The notes under the pieces were generated by a model that did no database searches, was not told the origin of the DNA, and saw nothing but the letters and a program-made list of their open reading frames with translations. This document shows, in pieces, positions 19,501-25,683 of a stretch of DNA of 64,000 nt. Where the stretch lies: NCBI GenBank assembly GCA_030066195.1, contig JASJCB010000025.1, positions 17,838-81,837 on the forward strand, written 5' to 3'. The translations under genes were made by a program, and so were the position numbers. Positions within the stretch are counted from its first letter, which is position 1, and each line of letters begins with the position of its first letter. Origin of the DNA: Acidobacteriota bacterium (GTDB lineage Bacteria; Acidobacteriota; Holophagae; Acanthopleuribacterales; Acanthopleuribacteraceae).

Positions 19501-20420
19501 GACGGTCCCAACGGTTTCACGAATTCACGGCCGTTAAAGGTCTGGATCGCGGGCCTGGGAAAGTCGGTGGGAAGGGAAATCATTTCGGGCAAACCCGCCA
19601 ACTGTTGCTGCCAATAGTCTTGTTGCGCCTTCAACTCGTCGCTTTCAAACCAATTGCGCTGCCAGACCGTGAAATCGGCGTATTGAACCGGCAGCGGCAT
19701 CAACTGGGGTTCGTCGCGGTCCCGCGCCTGAAGATAGAAGGAGTAGAGGCGCTCCAATTCCTGAATCATGACGCCGATCGACCAGCCGTCGGAAATGATG
19801 TGGTGCATGGTCACGATCAGGATATGGTTCGTTAAACCCTGCCGTAACAAGGCCATACGAGCCAGGGGTCCGCGAGCGAGGTCGAAGGCGGCGCGGCCGA
19901 TATCGTCGACGATGCGGGCCGCAACGGCTTCCCGGTCGGCGTCCGCGAACAGGGTCAGGTCGAAGGCGCCCAACCGTACCGGCAGGTGATCGGCAATCAC
20001 CTGAACCGGGATTTCCTCTTCCACTTGGAAGGTAGTGCGCAAACTTTCGTGACGGTCCACAATGGTTTGCAGCGCGGCTTCCATGGCGGGAATATGAATG
20101 GGCCCCAACAGGCGCAGGGCAGCCACGATGTTGTAACCGTTGTTGCTGCCGCCCATCTGGTCGATAATCCAAAGGCGCTGCTGCGCAAAAGACAGCGGGG
20201 GATTGCCTTCCCTGGGTACGGGGACGATGGGCGCCTGGGCCGCGGCGCCCTCGGCCTCCTTGAAGAAGGCGATGATCTGGGCCTTGTGATCGCGTAACCG
20301 AGCCTTGAGCTCGGGCGTCAGTGCGCCCTTGGGGGCCTTGAAGCGTAATTTTTCGCCCTCTGCCCAGACTTTAATACCCTTCCGGCGGAAGTCAGACAGT
20401 AAGGAGAGGACCGAATTCAT
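7533..20420 (-). CDS. Four-module non-ribosomal peptide synthetase (docking-C-A-T x4, no thioesterase)
   Basis: 4295 residues; the ATG has AGAGGA upstream. Residues 1-55 (LLSDFRRKGIKVWAEGEKLR...) form a TubC-type docking domain. Condensation domains carry HHxxxD(G) near 206, 1258, 2327 and 3378; the third reads HHIISDA, with Gly replaced by Ala. Adenylation core A3 motifs lie near 677 (YTSGSTGRPKG), 1738 (FTSGTTGIPKA), 2788 and 3840. Carrier GGHSLL serines are near 1067, 2140, 3180 and 4233. No epimerisation, methylation, reductase or thioesterase domain follows; the protein ends in an acidic tail (PVQETDEPDEDREEFEL). Hand-derived specificity codes are A1 DAEDIGSVAK (acidic E/D suggests a basic amino acid such as Lys), A2 DARNFAMLAK (no match known to me), A3 DAFFLGVTFK (Ile/Val-like) and A4 DAENIGAITK (uncertain). 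It makes a tetrapeptide segment and probably docks with other proteins at both ends. Confidence 0.95.
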   Translation of the reverse strand: MNSVLSLLSDFRRKGIKVWAEGEKLRFKAPKGALTPELKARLRDHKAQIIAFFKEAEGAAAQAPIVPVPREGNPPLSFAQQRLWIIDQMGGSNNGYNIVAALRLLGPIHIPAMEAALQTIVDRHESLRTTFQVEEEIPVQVIADHLPVRLGAFDLTLFADADREAVAARIVDDIGRAAFDLARGPLARMALLRQGLTNHILIVTMHHIISDGWSIGVMIQELERLYSFYLQARDRDEPQLMPLPVQYADFTVWQRNWFESDELKAQQDYWQQQLAGLPEMISLPTDFPRPAIQTFNGREFVKPLGPSFSRQVGDLAHRLKTTPFTILLSAWYVLLQRYSGQEDLAVGTPVANRTRAEIEPLIGCFVNTLVLRVQLQSQAPFTQLLQQVQQVNADAQNRQDLPFEKLLTTLDVERNPAYSPLFQVFFSLGQRRDFPSLTGLKIEGVAREQTSALFDLTLNVNESSQGFQLVWEYNTDLFAERTIQGMDGHYRHLLQEIIDHADSPVRDFALVSHRERRRLVVTWNQDTRPRPTCPGHAVVLDRAEAGPDRTAVVFTGRPESPQLSYGALAGQIQALAAVLLETGVRAEEPVALLFDRSFEMYIAMTAVMHAGGAFVPLDPAYPADRISMILEDCGARLVLAGAAYADHAPGKTVIVVDGPLPETRVETTVHMDQAAYIIYTSGSTGRPKGVVVSHAALAAHMADQGADFAMVEDDRVLHIASYSFDASLEQWLLTLMRGAAIIAPGSGLWPPAWLQENLNRYNVTIADLPPAYWHQALQETRPYFAPAALRLVITGGEAMPAAGLELWNRSPTDHIRLVNSYGPTETVVAAVNFDVPRGKSFSRVPIGRRQRSRVLYVLNRQEGVQPVGLPGELFIGGPFIARGYKDRPARTAELFRPDPFSDLPGARLYASGDKVRYLSDGTLDFLGRIDRQLKLRGFRIEPGDIEAALTGHPDISQALVLKYRDRLVAYLVAEDNPPEESALRSLLADKLPRFMLPSSLIYLAAFPLTPAGKIDERALPEPGVSVQESELVRPRTEIERELATIWSQVLEVDADNIGIHQDFFELGGHSLLATRVVARIRDRLGRELPLTDLFTASTIAQLATRLQDPLAVGEQGIVPVPRDGDLPLSFAQRRLWFLDQLEGSASADSAYNMPAALQLDGALCLDLLHGSLQGILNRHEILRTRYEEAGGLPLQIIEPEVRLNLPLIDLVVLDDAPERAQEIAAAEAHRPFDLKTAPMLRCLLIRLQADRHILVATMHHIASDGWSTGLLVNELSTSYRALAAGDTTSLPASPVQYADYAAWQHQWLAGDAMQNQLDWWKQQLAPPLSVPHPAIDRDPSMPAHLGASVNLGLDATLRQQVEELAAETGATPFMVLLGAFKVLLSRLSGETDVVVGTPIAGRRFAELEPLIGCFLNNLVLRTYLADTGDDEDTAGLPCFRTLLERVRQTALDAFSRQDLPFEKLVEELQPARDLDSHPLFDIMFNLVNTPEGDLDLPGLSLAGVDTGEPDAKFLLNLYVNELHEGYHLRLVYRRARFGARAMQIFLEQFRNLLGQLLERPDLPVDQPALVDDTARRVTADLSSPIEKQNFPLIGEQFAARLAESPDAPALRFRDTTWTYTQLGERAGSLQATLTEHGFKPGDVVAVHGGRSAGLVTAMLAVVSQGGVLLNLDPRQPVARKTLLLRETDTRFLVNLEPFTPVDDTPPSLTGLSMDPQTGRLEQEISGSFQAVELGQDAPFYIFFTSGTTGIPKAMLGRAVGLSHFLDWQGRTFDLHAEERAGQLANPTFDAVLRDVFLPLTQGALLCIPPDDDILLEPKRLLQWLADEEISVLNVVPSLVNAWLLHTGEAPPLPKLRHIFLAGEPLTDRLVRNWRARFGDHAAFVNMYGTSETTLAKTSQVVTRPRPGNQPGGFALPGAQVAVVDRSLKPCGIGEPGEIVIRTPYRTLGYLNQAAENRLFIQNPFRDDLDDLLYRTGDRGRLMPDGNLEILGRLDFQVKVRGKRAEPEETAATMRHHSDVDNAAVIALPDGHGNYRLVAFAVLSDGAASDSASIHAWLEQQLPDHQVPAAVTILERFPLTTNGKVDRKRLAAYAEDVDTGTTQQYVAPQTPTQRVLAEVWSEVLGIPKVGIQDNFFRAGGHSLLAVQVCARIRDSLARELPVRRLFETPTIEALAKWLDRQAGGEKALPGLVPLQHDEFLPVSFPQQRLWFIDSMEDQPGSAYNMSTALRLKGPLDRDALDAAVKALVKRQTSLRTVFLSADGAPAARLLPETAIGLTVEALIPESAVEAIVAEEAERPFDLEKGPLFRVCLYPLEGGDHLLILVIHHIISDAWSQGILVDELTALYADPAAELPELPVQYADYAAWLQQQLQGEQRNERLAWWRRELGDAPALLELPTDRPRPAVQTFIGDLAHFTIPAEITARLAEIERAEDVTRFMTLQAAFAALLVRLSGMEDICVGTGVANRTHVEVERLIGFFVNTLVLRNDCSGNPDFRNLLQRVRRTTLNAYAHQETPFDLVVEAVKPDRDLSHTPLFQVMFVLENAPLGEAALPDARLEPVATGRRTSRFDITVFFTEHAHGIWGLFEYNTDLFDASTMDRMARHFVHLLEQVCASPDRPLSDVNLLSEDETAQLITHWNQTGAPIPQTSLAEQFHQQAARNPDAVAVLTSEPLTYGDLAGRAERLATRLVELGAGPLTPVGILLEPGEGLITAMLAVTAAGAAYVPMDPAGPVERQRTIMEDTGMPLIIATPETAAAMPQNNAVLVSPTDGSKEAAPQLQKVDPALPAYIMYTSGSTGKPKGTLIPHHGVTRLVRETDYVFLNEGSRVGQIATPVFDAATFEIWGPLLNGATVVPAHRDLALDTESFAAWLCEQQIDTLFITTALFNRHISERPDCFACLDTLLFGGEAVDAERVRRALDEGAPKRLLHVYGPTENTTFSTWNRVLRVAEDAETVPIGKPIANTTAYVLDRAGMPVPENVVGELHLGGIGLASGYLNRPALTAERFTADPFSAEPGQRLYRTGDLVRLRMVDDAPTLLFVGRSDYQIKLRGFRIELGEIEAALLDLPRVTEAVVLLKQSGETRMLAAFITGEKLDEAGLKTALADRLPDYMIPAVFVPLESFPLTAAGKLDRRALQKLETARPDEIITAPRNPIEKRLAAVFAELLGLPAIDIHRNFFDLGGHSLLATRAVSRIRQEFEVEIALKAFFAGPTVAALARAVVETRGSAHAPAPTLTRREVGDKPPLSFAQERLWFLTKLSDDTDTAAVASYNVPAALLLAGPPDIARLEDVFRRIETRQEALRTVFLEDDGTAYQAILPAGGFRMTFADLSNLSPEDAEQKARELAADEILIPFDLANGPVWRAALVRLAPDRHALLLNMHHIVSDGWSIEVLIREITALYSGVADRLPDLPVRYVDFAHWQRNWLTDEALDERLAFWKRELAGIPHLLALPTDKPRPVLQSFRGDNVGFSIPPQLLSAVDAVAAETRCTRFMVLEAVFAALLYRFSGQDDVVIGTPIANRNRAEVEPLIGFFVNTLVMRNDLADNPDFRTLLTRTRRTALDAFDNQDAPFETVVEALRLPRSLSHTPLFQVMFNLIDGTGGGSGETATSPTGLSLAPLGQRGETAKFDLSLTITTYGDGAGARLEYCIDLFERDTIAMLTELYVRMLQAMCDNPEANIAVLHPGDEAPVVHDLPERPSVPAVPLLIAERAQANPHAPALVPVGHPADTLTYAQLMEHSRMLAGRMQRAGAGAETFVGLLLPRGIDMLIAQLSVMQAGAAFIPLDPAQPLARTEAMLQDTDAVLLVTQQNTEQPEGKFKVILMDDAEETSADLREIQPHPSQTAYAIFTSGSTGRPKGVVVSHGALADHCRSISRRFELTPKDRVLQFANPAFDASLEQWLPALTAGAAVHVRGDELWPPEELPSILAAEQITIANPPPAYWQEMLTAGSLTDLPHLRLMILGGEALPLQGLARWQKMAPVNITLVNAYGPTEAVITATMHTVSPEVLPARVPIGTALPNRFARVLDADLQPLPNGLPGQLYLGGLLARGYANDPAKTAAVFIPDPFSKQAGARLYASGDLVRRQADGTLEFLGRVDQQVKLRGFRIEPGEVEARLVGAPGVKAAAVIAVPDDHGTLRLAAYAVAPETDAETIRNHLKSTLPDYMQPGALMLLDQLPRTAGGKIDRRALPVPQWTQTADYQPPQSEVEKALAEIWAEVLKLDKVGRNDQFFDLGGHSLLATRLLSRISKQLGIDLNLRAVFKKQSLTELAEFIEILQLVEPVQETDEPDEDREEFEL

Positions 20421-21305
20421 ATAAATCCTCTTTTTTGTTTGCGGGTCATTTTTTTTCAGGTGTGCGTTTGGGAATTTGTTCCCATGGGGGACACGAGTTA
20501 AGGCAAGGGCAAATTATACCCGGAATACAGGCCGGTGCGCAGTAATTAAAGTAACGACTTCAGGAGCAAGCAGGCGCGGGAGCCCTTGGAAGCGAACGTA
20601 CCCTGTCCACATTGCGAACGCCGGCCCTGGAAATACCGGTGAGTTTTGACGGAAATCCGGTCGGTAGTCATGCACGACCACGCCCGCAACAGCAGGGCCG
20701 ATCTCGGGCGGCAAACCATCCTTGCGGACAAATCCACCATTATTCCCGAGCGCACATATTGTGGCTTTCAAAAACACAACCCCACTCCGGGGAATCACGC
20801 TTGCAGTGATCACAAAAAGGGTTTTCGACCTGAGAATTTGTCAACTCGCCGCCGGCAAAGGGCTATCAATCCCGAAAACTATAACGACTTCTGGAACATT
20901 TAACAACTTCGTGCCCAAAATCAGAGGTGCCCGGTATACACAAGACATCGCATTTCCCAGGAATACAACCAAGGATGGTTTTCAGTTGGGCAGTTTTCCG
21001 GGAACAGGACCGGTGTGAAGCCGTCGAGGTATAACCATTCCCAAGAATGGTGCCGCCCGCGAGTGCCGAAGGTAGTCCTCTTCCCGGGAATGATGCTACC
21101 TTCGGCGCGCTCAGGTAGACCTTTTCCCGGGAGTCGGTATCTTTTTCCGTCCAAATTCGACCCGTTGTGTAAAAAACTTGATCAATTTGAGAGGAAATAG
21201 CTATTTGACAATCAATTCAGGTGTTCGATGCACTGAACAACTACCTTAAGGCTTTGTGGGAAGGGAACGCCCGGAAGATAGGCGAAGATCTCCCGGACCG
21301 CCCCG
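20421..21305. other. Non-coding region upstream of the NRPS gene
   Basis: No gene is supported. It holds the NRPS ribosome binding site next to 20420, a small hairpin (gggaatttgttccc near 20470) and the palindrome array at about 20950-21135. The NRPS promoter should lie here but no clear sigma-70 match stood out. Confidence 0.5.
20950..21135. repeat. Array of five palindromic cores spaced 42-43 bp
   Basis: Cores ttcccaggaa, ttccgggaa, attcccaagaat, ttcccgggaa and ttcccgggag are centred at about 20958, 21000, 21042, 21085 and 21128. The intervals are 42-43 bp each, close to four helical turns. Less regular relatives lie at about 20743 and 20790. Around the fourth core an 11-bp inverted repeat (gccgaaggtag / ctaccttcggc) gives a large hairpin. 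The spacers are unlike each other apart from such inverted flanks, and no cas gene is near, so this is not a CRISPR. Confidence 0.6.
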
Positions 21306-21365
21306 CTACTGCAGAATGTCAGTTTCTGTTTCTGCGCCTGCATTCAGATTGGTTTTCAGCTTCAT
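21306..21365 (-). CDS. Micro-ORF 2: 19-residue peptide of KT-x-(L/V)-x-x-G type
   Basis: Encodes 19 residues starting MKLKTNLNAGAETE and ending DILQ. GGAGG lies five bases before the ATG, an excellent ribosome binding site. It starts 12 bp after the stop of micro-ORF 1, and both begin with a K-T-x-(V/L)-x-x-G pattern, so the pair looks like a bicistronic duplication. The short, polar, Lys-started form is compatible with a RiPP precursor or signalling peptide, which is inference. No modifying enzyme is adjacent; the nearest same-strand gene is the NRPS about 0.9 kb downstream. It is too short for routine gene callers. Confidence 0.5.
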   Translation of the reverse strand: MKLKTNLNAGAETETDILQ

Positions 21366-21377
21366 GAAACCCTCCAC

Positions 21378-21440
21378 TCAGGTGAGTACGTCGCCGTCTT
21401 TTTCAGCCAGGCCGGTTCGGACGAAAGTTTTGATGACCAT
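21378..21440 (-). CDS. Micro-ORF 1: 20-residue peptide of KT-x-(L/V)-x-x-G type
   Basis: Encodes 20 residues starting MVIKTFVRTGLAEKD and ending GDVLT. AGGAG lies seven bases before the ATG. Its N-terminal pattern matches micro-ORF 2 immediately downstream. Two strong ribosome binding sites on consecutive short frames with related starts are unlikely by chance. The peptides have no hydrophobic segment and no Cys, so they are probably cytosolic when made. Function is unknown. Confidence 0.5.
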   Translation of the reverse strand: MVIKTFVRTGLAEKDGDVLT

Positions 21441-22014
21441 ACTGGTTCTCCTTTGGATTCGGGCAAAGAAAACCTATGTTGGGAGCGACCAATTTAAAGA
21501 GCAACACCGAAAGTAGGAGCGGGTATTCCCAGGTATTCCCACCTCGGTACCTTTCCCTTATCTCTTAGATTCATTGACCACTCGAGGGCTTAAAATTCCC
21601 TGGACAATCGCTTCGGGTGAATAAATGCACCGAAAGTTTCCATCGAGGCTTGGTTTAACCTTCGCTTCTAAGTCGGGGAGCCTGACAAATCATTTAGCTT
21701 TGCAGGCAGGGCGCCTCAACAATTTCATTTCCAGACTGGGTTCCCCCTTTCGCGGCAAAACTAGGCTCTGACCGATTGTCATAATCAACGCTATGCGCCT
21801 AGCGCTGCGAAGGTTCCACGATTAATTTCCTGGACAGATACAGGCTTCCATCCAGCAATCAAAGAAAAGAACTTGAAATCTGGACCCGACAATTTCCTTT
21901 GTTTTATATTTGAGTTCATGTATAGTGGATCAATTGATTTCAATGATGCCAGCATTTGAGCTCATAATGCATTACCCAAGTTTTGGCTTATGAAAAAAGC
22001 GAACCCTGGAGGAA
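21441..22014. other. Non-coding stretch between micro-ORFs and the AT-rich lipoprotein gene
   Basis: No gene is supported. Base composition falls toward the right end, where an AT-rich segment (about 21880-22010) precedes the lipoprotein gene and probably carries its promoter. The left end should carry the micro-ORF promoter on the minus strand. Confidence 0.4.
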
Positions 22015-22839
22015 GTGGATGTTTCGCTTTACAAAAGGACAAAAGGACGAGCATGTTTTACAATAAAGAAGCCTTTCTTTTTTATTTTGCTCTTTCTTTC
22101 TGTGTTTTTAACACAAGGTTGTGATAACACATACGGCAAGAAAACTGCTGAAGAAGAAGGTTACTTCATTGTTCATCATCCTCCTAATCTTGCTTACGAA
22201 TGCCGAGAAGTCGTTTCGTTATATCATGAATACTGTGCAATGATTGATCTTGGGGGCAAGGATGATCAAAGTACTACACTGAAAAACATAAATAGGAAAA
22301 TTGAATCACTTCAATCTCAGATAAACAATGCACAATTTTCTGCACAAAGCACTTTGCCGCCTTCAAGCCTAAGCGACCTATATTCAGCCAAGCTAGAACT
22401 TTTCGAGTATATAGCGAATTTTGACGCTCACAAGGATTTCAATGCGCTTTCGGAAAAAAGTGCTAAGTATTACAAGATAAAAAGCCTTTGGCTGAAGAGT
22501 GTTACGCAACGAGAAGCAGTTAACAACAAAAATGTAAACATTAAACTCAGCTTTCAGCCCAAGGGTCTCCCTTTATCAATTTACTCTGAGAGTGGCTTTT
22601 CTATTGGCGTGACAGCTACAACTCCTATTGGCAACTTTACTGCAGGGTACTCAAGCGAAGTTGCTGTTGAGTTGCTAGTGGTCAAATCTCGTGGTAAAAA
22701 CCGATACTTCGCGCTTAGCCAGCCATTTGAGCTTTTTGTACCATCTAACTTTGGAATTTCTGTATCGAACGGCAGAAAAGGTACATTAACTATTGAGGTT
22801 TTAGAGCCTGTTCCTAGCTTAGGCATGACCTCGGATTAA
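22015..22839 (+). CDS. Putative lipoprotein, AT-rich gene
   Basis: 274 residues from a GTG at 22015, with GGAGG only two bases upstream, so the start is uncertain. An ATG at 22019 is in another frame and stops after 15 codons. A basic stretch and hydrophobic core (KKPFFFILLFLSVFLTQGC) end in a plausible lipobox (L-T-Q-G-C), implying export and lipidation at Cys36. Residues ~85-125 are helical with coiled-coil character; the C-terminal 110 residues are beta-rich (LPLSIYSESGFSIGVTATTP, NFTAGYSSEVAVELLVV). The gene is markedly more AT-rich and uses A/T-ending codons unlike its neighbours, a sign of transfer. No family is recognised. Confidence 0.65.
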   Translation: MDVSLYKRTKGRACFTIKKPFFFILLFLSVFLTQGCDNTYGKKTAEEEGYFIVHHPPNLAYECREVVSLYHEYCAMIDLGGKDDQSTTLKNINRKIESLQSQINNAQFSAQSTLPPSSLSDLYSAKLELFEYIANFDAHKDFNALSEKSAKYYKIKSLWLKSVTQREAVNNKNVNIKLSFQPKGLPLSIYSESGFSIGVTATTPIGNFTAGYSSEVAVELLVVKSRGKNRYFALSQPFELFVPSNFGISVSNGRKGTLTIEVLEPVPSLGMTSD

Positions 22840-23327
22840 CATCTTAATACTGCGGATCTTTACTGCGTTATGCTGCACCAAATTATTGACCTTAACCTTT
22901 TCGATAAATAGAAGCAGCGAGAGTTAATCGCCTTTATGATTTTGAGAATCTAGTATCCGTTGTGCAGCTTGGCATTCCGTGCCGCATTGGGTTGGGCTCC
23001 TACTTCGATATGGATGTCTTTCGCCGGCAGCCGGCGCTTGCGATCCATGCAGGGGTCTCCGATCGGCCGCTTATTTCCATCGAGTTATTGGTCTGATCAT
23101 TCCATCGGAGTTCGAGTTCGGTTGCGTTGACCTGAGTCATGGAAGAGGTCCGGCCGGTCTTTCCCCATGACGTGAGTGACGTGAGCCGGACGTTGGTGCT
23201 TCCCAACGATTATGATCCATTGAAGATTTGACCGATGGCACAAGGACAAACCCGAATGAAAGCAAGCAGAACCAAAGCAGTGCGTCCGTGTTATGCTTGG
23301 CGGGACGGCATGTATCGGGAGTCCTGG
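22840..23327. other. Non-coding stretch before the ATPase-nuclease gene
   Basis: No gene is seen. The direct repeat tgacgtgag occurs twice in a row near 23167-23181. The promoter for the downstream ATPase is presumably here but no strong match was identified. Confidence 0.4.
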
Positions 23328-25082
23328 ATGAGCCTGAAGATCAAACAGATGAAGTACCCTTTGAAAGAACGAATCGGCGCCCCCGATCTCTTTGTTGAAA
23401 GAGTTGCGGAAACCGCGGAATACCATAAATGGTTTGCGGGCATTCCCAAGATGATTTCCAAGTCGCGGGTCATCCTGGCTCGGAAGAAATCGGGCAAGAC
23501 CGCCTTTATGCAACGCCTGTTCAATCAACTTTGGAGTGCTGACGGGCAGGTGATCCCGTTTTATTTGGAGATTGTGGAGCGCAAGGTCTGGTACCCCTAT
23601 CTGGCCATCAACTATTTTCAGGTTTTTGCATCGCAATTCATTTCCTTTCGAGAGCGGAATTCAAACCCGGCAAGAGTTCCTTTAAGCTTGGAAGCCATTG
23701 CCGACTATGGGCGAGAACATCAGATCGATATCCTTGAACGCATCGCGACAGAATTACCGGCACTTTTTGAAAAGGGCCTTCACGACTACATGTGGGATCT
23801 GGCGATTCATGCGCCCCACCGCCTGGCGTCTGTCCATGACCTTCGCTTTGTGGTGATGATCGACGAGTTCCAGAACCTGAGCCATTATGTTTACACTGAC
23901 AAGGATAAAAAGAATCTGGATGAAACCATTCCCGGCAGTTACCACGAACTCTCCGAGTCCAAAATTGCGCCCATGTTGGCCGCGGGCTCCGCGGTGGGTT
24001 GGCTGATCGAGGCCATCGACACCTATCTGGAAGCCGGTCGGCTCGGTAAGCGTTGGATGTCGTCCTACCTGACCGATGAAGAAGGTCTGGAAGCTGTTTA
24101 CCGTTATGCCGAAATCTATGAAGAACCCATCACCAATGAAGCGGCCGTCTTTCTCAACATGCTCTGCTTCTCCGACCCCTATTTTATTGCCTGTGCCGTA
24201 CGCAGTAGTTGCCCGGAGCGCGACCTGACCACCTTGGAAGGCGTGGCGCGCGTGGTGGATTTTGAAACGGGTAACGAACACGCGGAGCTATCCCAGGAAT
24301 GGGAAACCTGGCTGGATCGCTCGTTGTCGCGTATCAATGAGCGGCACGCCAAGAAGATTCTCTTGTATTTGACGCGCCTGGCCGACGAACAATTCACGCC
24401 CAAGATCCTCAAGGAACGACTTGCCTTACCCATCTCCGAGGAAGAGATCCATCAAAAACTGGAAATGCTGCGCAAGGCCGAACTGATTCACGCCGCCCGA
24501 ACGGAATACCGTTACTACGCCCTGAAGGACGGCACCTTCTACATGTTGTTGAAGCAGCGCTTCAAAGACCAGTTGGCCGAACTGGACCCGGAAGCAGAGT
24601 TGGGCATCCAGGAAGAACTGGCCCGCGTGAGACAAGAGAAAAAGTCCCTACAAGGCAAACTGAACAACCTGGCGGGCCGCTTCGCCGAGATGCAATTGGA
24701 AAATGACATGCGCACGCGCAAGCGCTTCAAACCCTCGGTTTATTTCGACGGCATTGAAGATGATCGGGAATTCGAGATCGCCCGCATCTATCCCCGCTAT
24801 GTGGTGCAAGCCCCGGACGGCGAAGGCGGCGAGGTCGATTTGCGAATCGACGGGACGGATAACCGCACCCTGCTGATCGAGGTCAAGAAGCACGAAGACC
24901 CTATCACCGCCTCGATCGTAGAAACCCTGATCGAACGCGTCGCTACCTTCAAGAATGAGAACCCCGACCGGGACGTGGTGCCTTGTATTCTGGCCACGGG
25001 TGGTTTCCGTAAAGATGCCTTGGACGCTTGTGAAGGCATCATCGGCACTGCGACGTCGATCAACTATGTTCATTTATCATGA
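23328..25082 (+). CDS. P-loop ATPase with C-terminal PD-(D/E)XK nuclease-like domain
   Basis: About 584 residues from the ATG at 23328, preferred because GGGAG lies six bases upstream and the protein then opens MSLKIKQMKYPLKERIGAPD, typical of this ATPase type; a longer frame starts at 23235. The Walker A motif is RKKSGKTAF, Walker B is VVMIDEFQN, and a winged-helix-like region follows (LTRLADEQFTPKILKERLAL). After a coiled coil (ELARVRQEKKSLQGKLNNLA), the C-terminus has GGEVDLRIDGTDNRTLLIEVKKHED, where E-V-D and E-V-K-K match a DUF234/Mrr-like nuclease core. Such ATPase-nuclease proteins are widespread in environmental bacteria without a settled role; defence or mobile-element functions are suspected. 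It appears monocistronic. Confidence 0.8.
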   Translation: MSLKIKQMKYPLKERIGAPDLFVERVAETAEYHKWFAGIPKMISKSRVILARKKSGKTAFMQRLFNQLWSADGQVIPFYLEIVERKVWYPYLAINYFQVFASQFISFRERNSNPARVPLSLEAIADYGREHQIDILERIATELPALFEKGLHDYMWDLAIHAPHRLASVHDLRFVVMIDEFQNLSHYVYTDKDKKNLDETIPGSYHELSESKIAPMLAAGSAVGWLIEAIDTYLEAGRLGKRWMSSYLTDEEGLEAVYRYAEIYEEPITNEAAVFLNMLCFSDPYFIACAVRSSCPERDLTTLEGVARVVDFETGNEHAELSQEWETWLDRSLSRINERHAKKILLYLTRLADEQFTPKILKERLALPISEEEIHQKLEMLRKAELIHAARTEYRYYALKDGTFYMLLKQRFKDQLAELDPEAELGIQEELARVRQEKKSLQGKLNNLAGRFAEMQLENDMRTRKRFKPSVYFDGIEDDREFEIARIYPRYVVQAPDGEGGEVDLRIDGTDNRTLLIEVKKHEDPITASIVETLIERVATFKNENPDRDVVPCILATGGFRKDALDACEGIIGTATSINYVHLS

Positions 25083-25683
25083 TTGAAGCCAGGCCCGACC
25101 ACCCATTTATGGTTTCTCGGGCGTAAGCGGAATATCGATTCAAGACGGCCCCGCTTCTATCAGGAGACGGTTGTCACAAGTTAGAATGCCGTGATCCATT
25201 TGACGGCCGTGTATCCTGGACCATCGTGTAGGGTGAAGGTGGATTCGTAACCCAATTGACGACTGTCGAGGAGGTAGCCGAAGTAGGCTAAGGCATTGTT
25301 TCTGTTACGGTTAGTTGCTCTGGAAGAAACCGAGAGTATTTCGAGAACATCGCGGAAGAAAATCGCAAGCCTGGCGAGAAGATGGGTGAGAAAGTATGGC
25401 GAGAAGCTCGGCGAGATCAAATGTGAATTGCAACTCCCTATCTTCGATATCATTCTTGATCATTCACTCGGCATGGAATATGACGCTGTCGAGGCCCCGG
25501 ATTTTCGATTCGCACTCTCGCTTTTTGACTTGTGTGACGCCGGCGGGTTTCTCGAAGTTGGCGTTTTGATATCATCGGGAACAGAAACGGCCGAAAAAGC
25601 GTATAAGGTGTGGCTGGATTTCCCCGACCGTTTCGGGGATAATAAGCCCCTTGTGATATCGAGCAGGATAGGGAGTGGGTTTT
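25083..25683. other. Non-coding stretch before trxB
   Basis: Two overlapping open frames on opposite strands (25181-25453 minus, 25296-25694 plus) lack ribosome binding sites and recognisable products, so neither is called. A hairpin (tccccga / tcgggga) lies near 25618-25640, just upstream of trxB. Confidence 0.4.

Noticed and set aside
20950..21135. CRISPR array
   Set aside because: The constant part is only about 10 bp and degenerate, spacers contain inverted flanks, and no cas gene is present. The same applies to 46105-46320.
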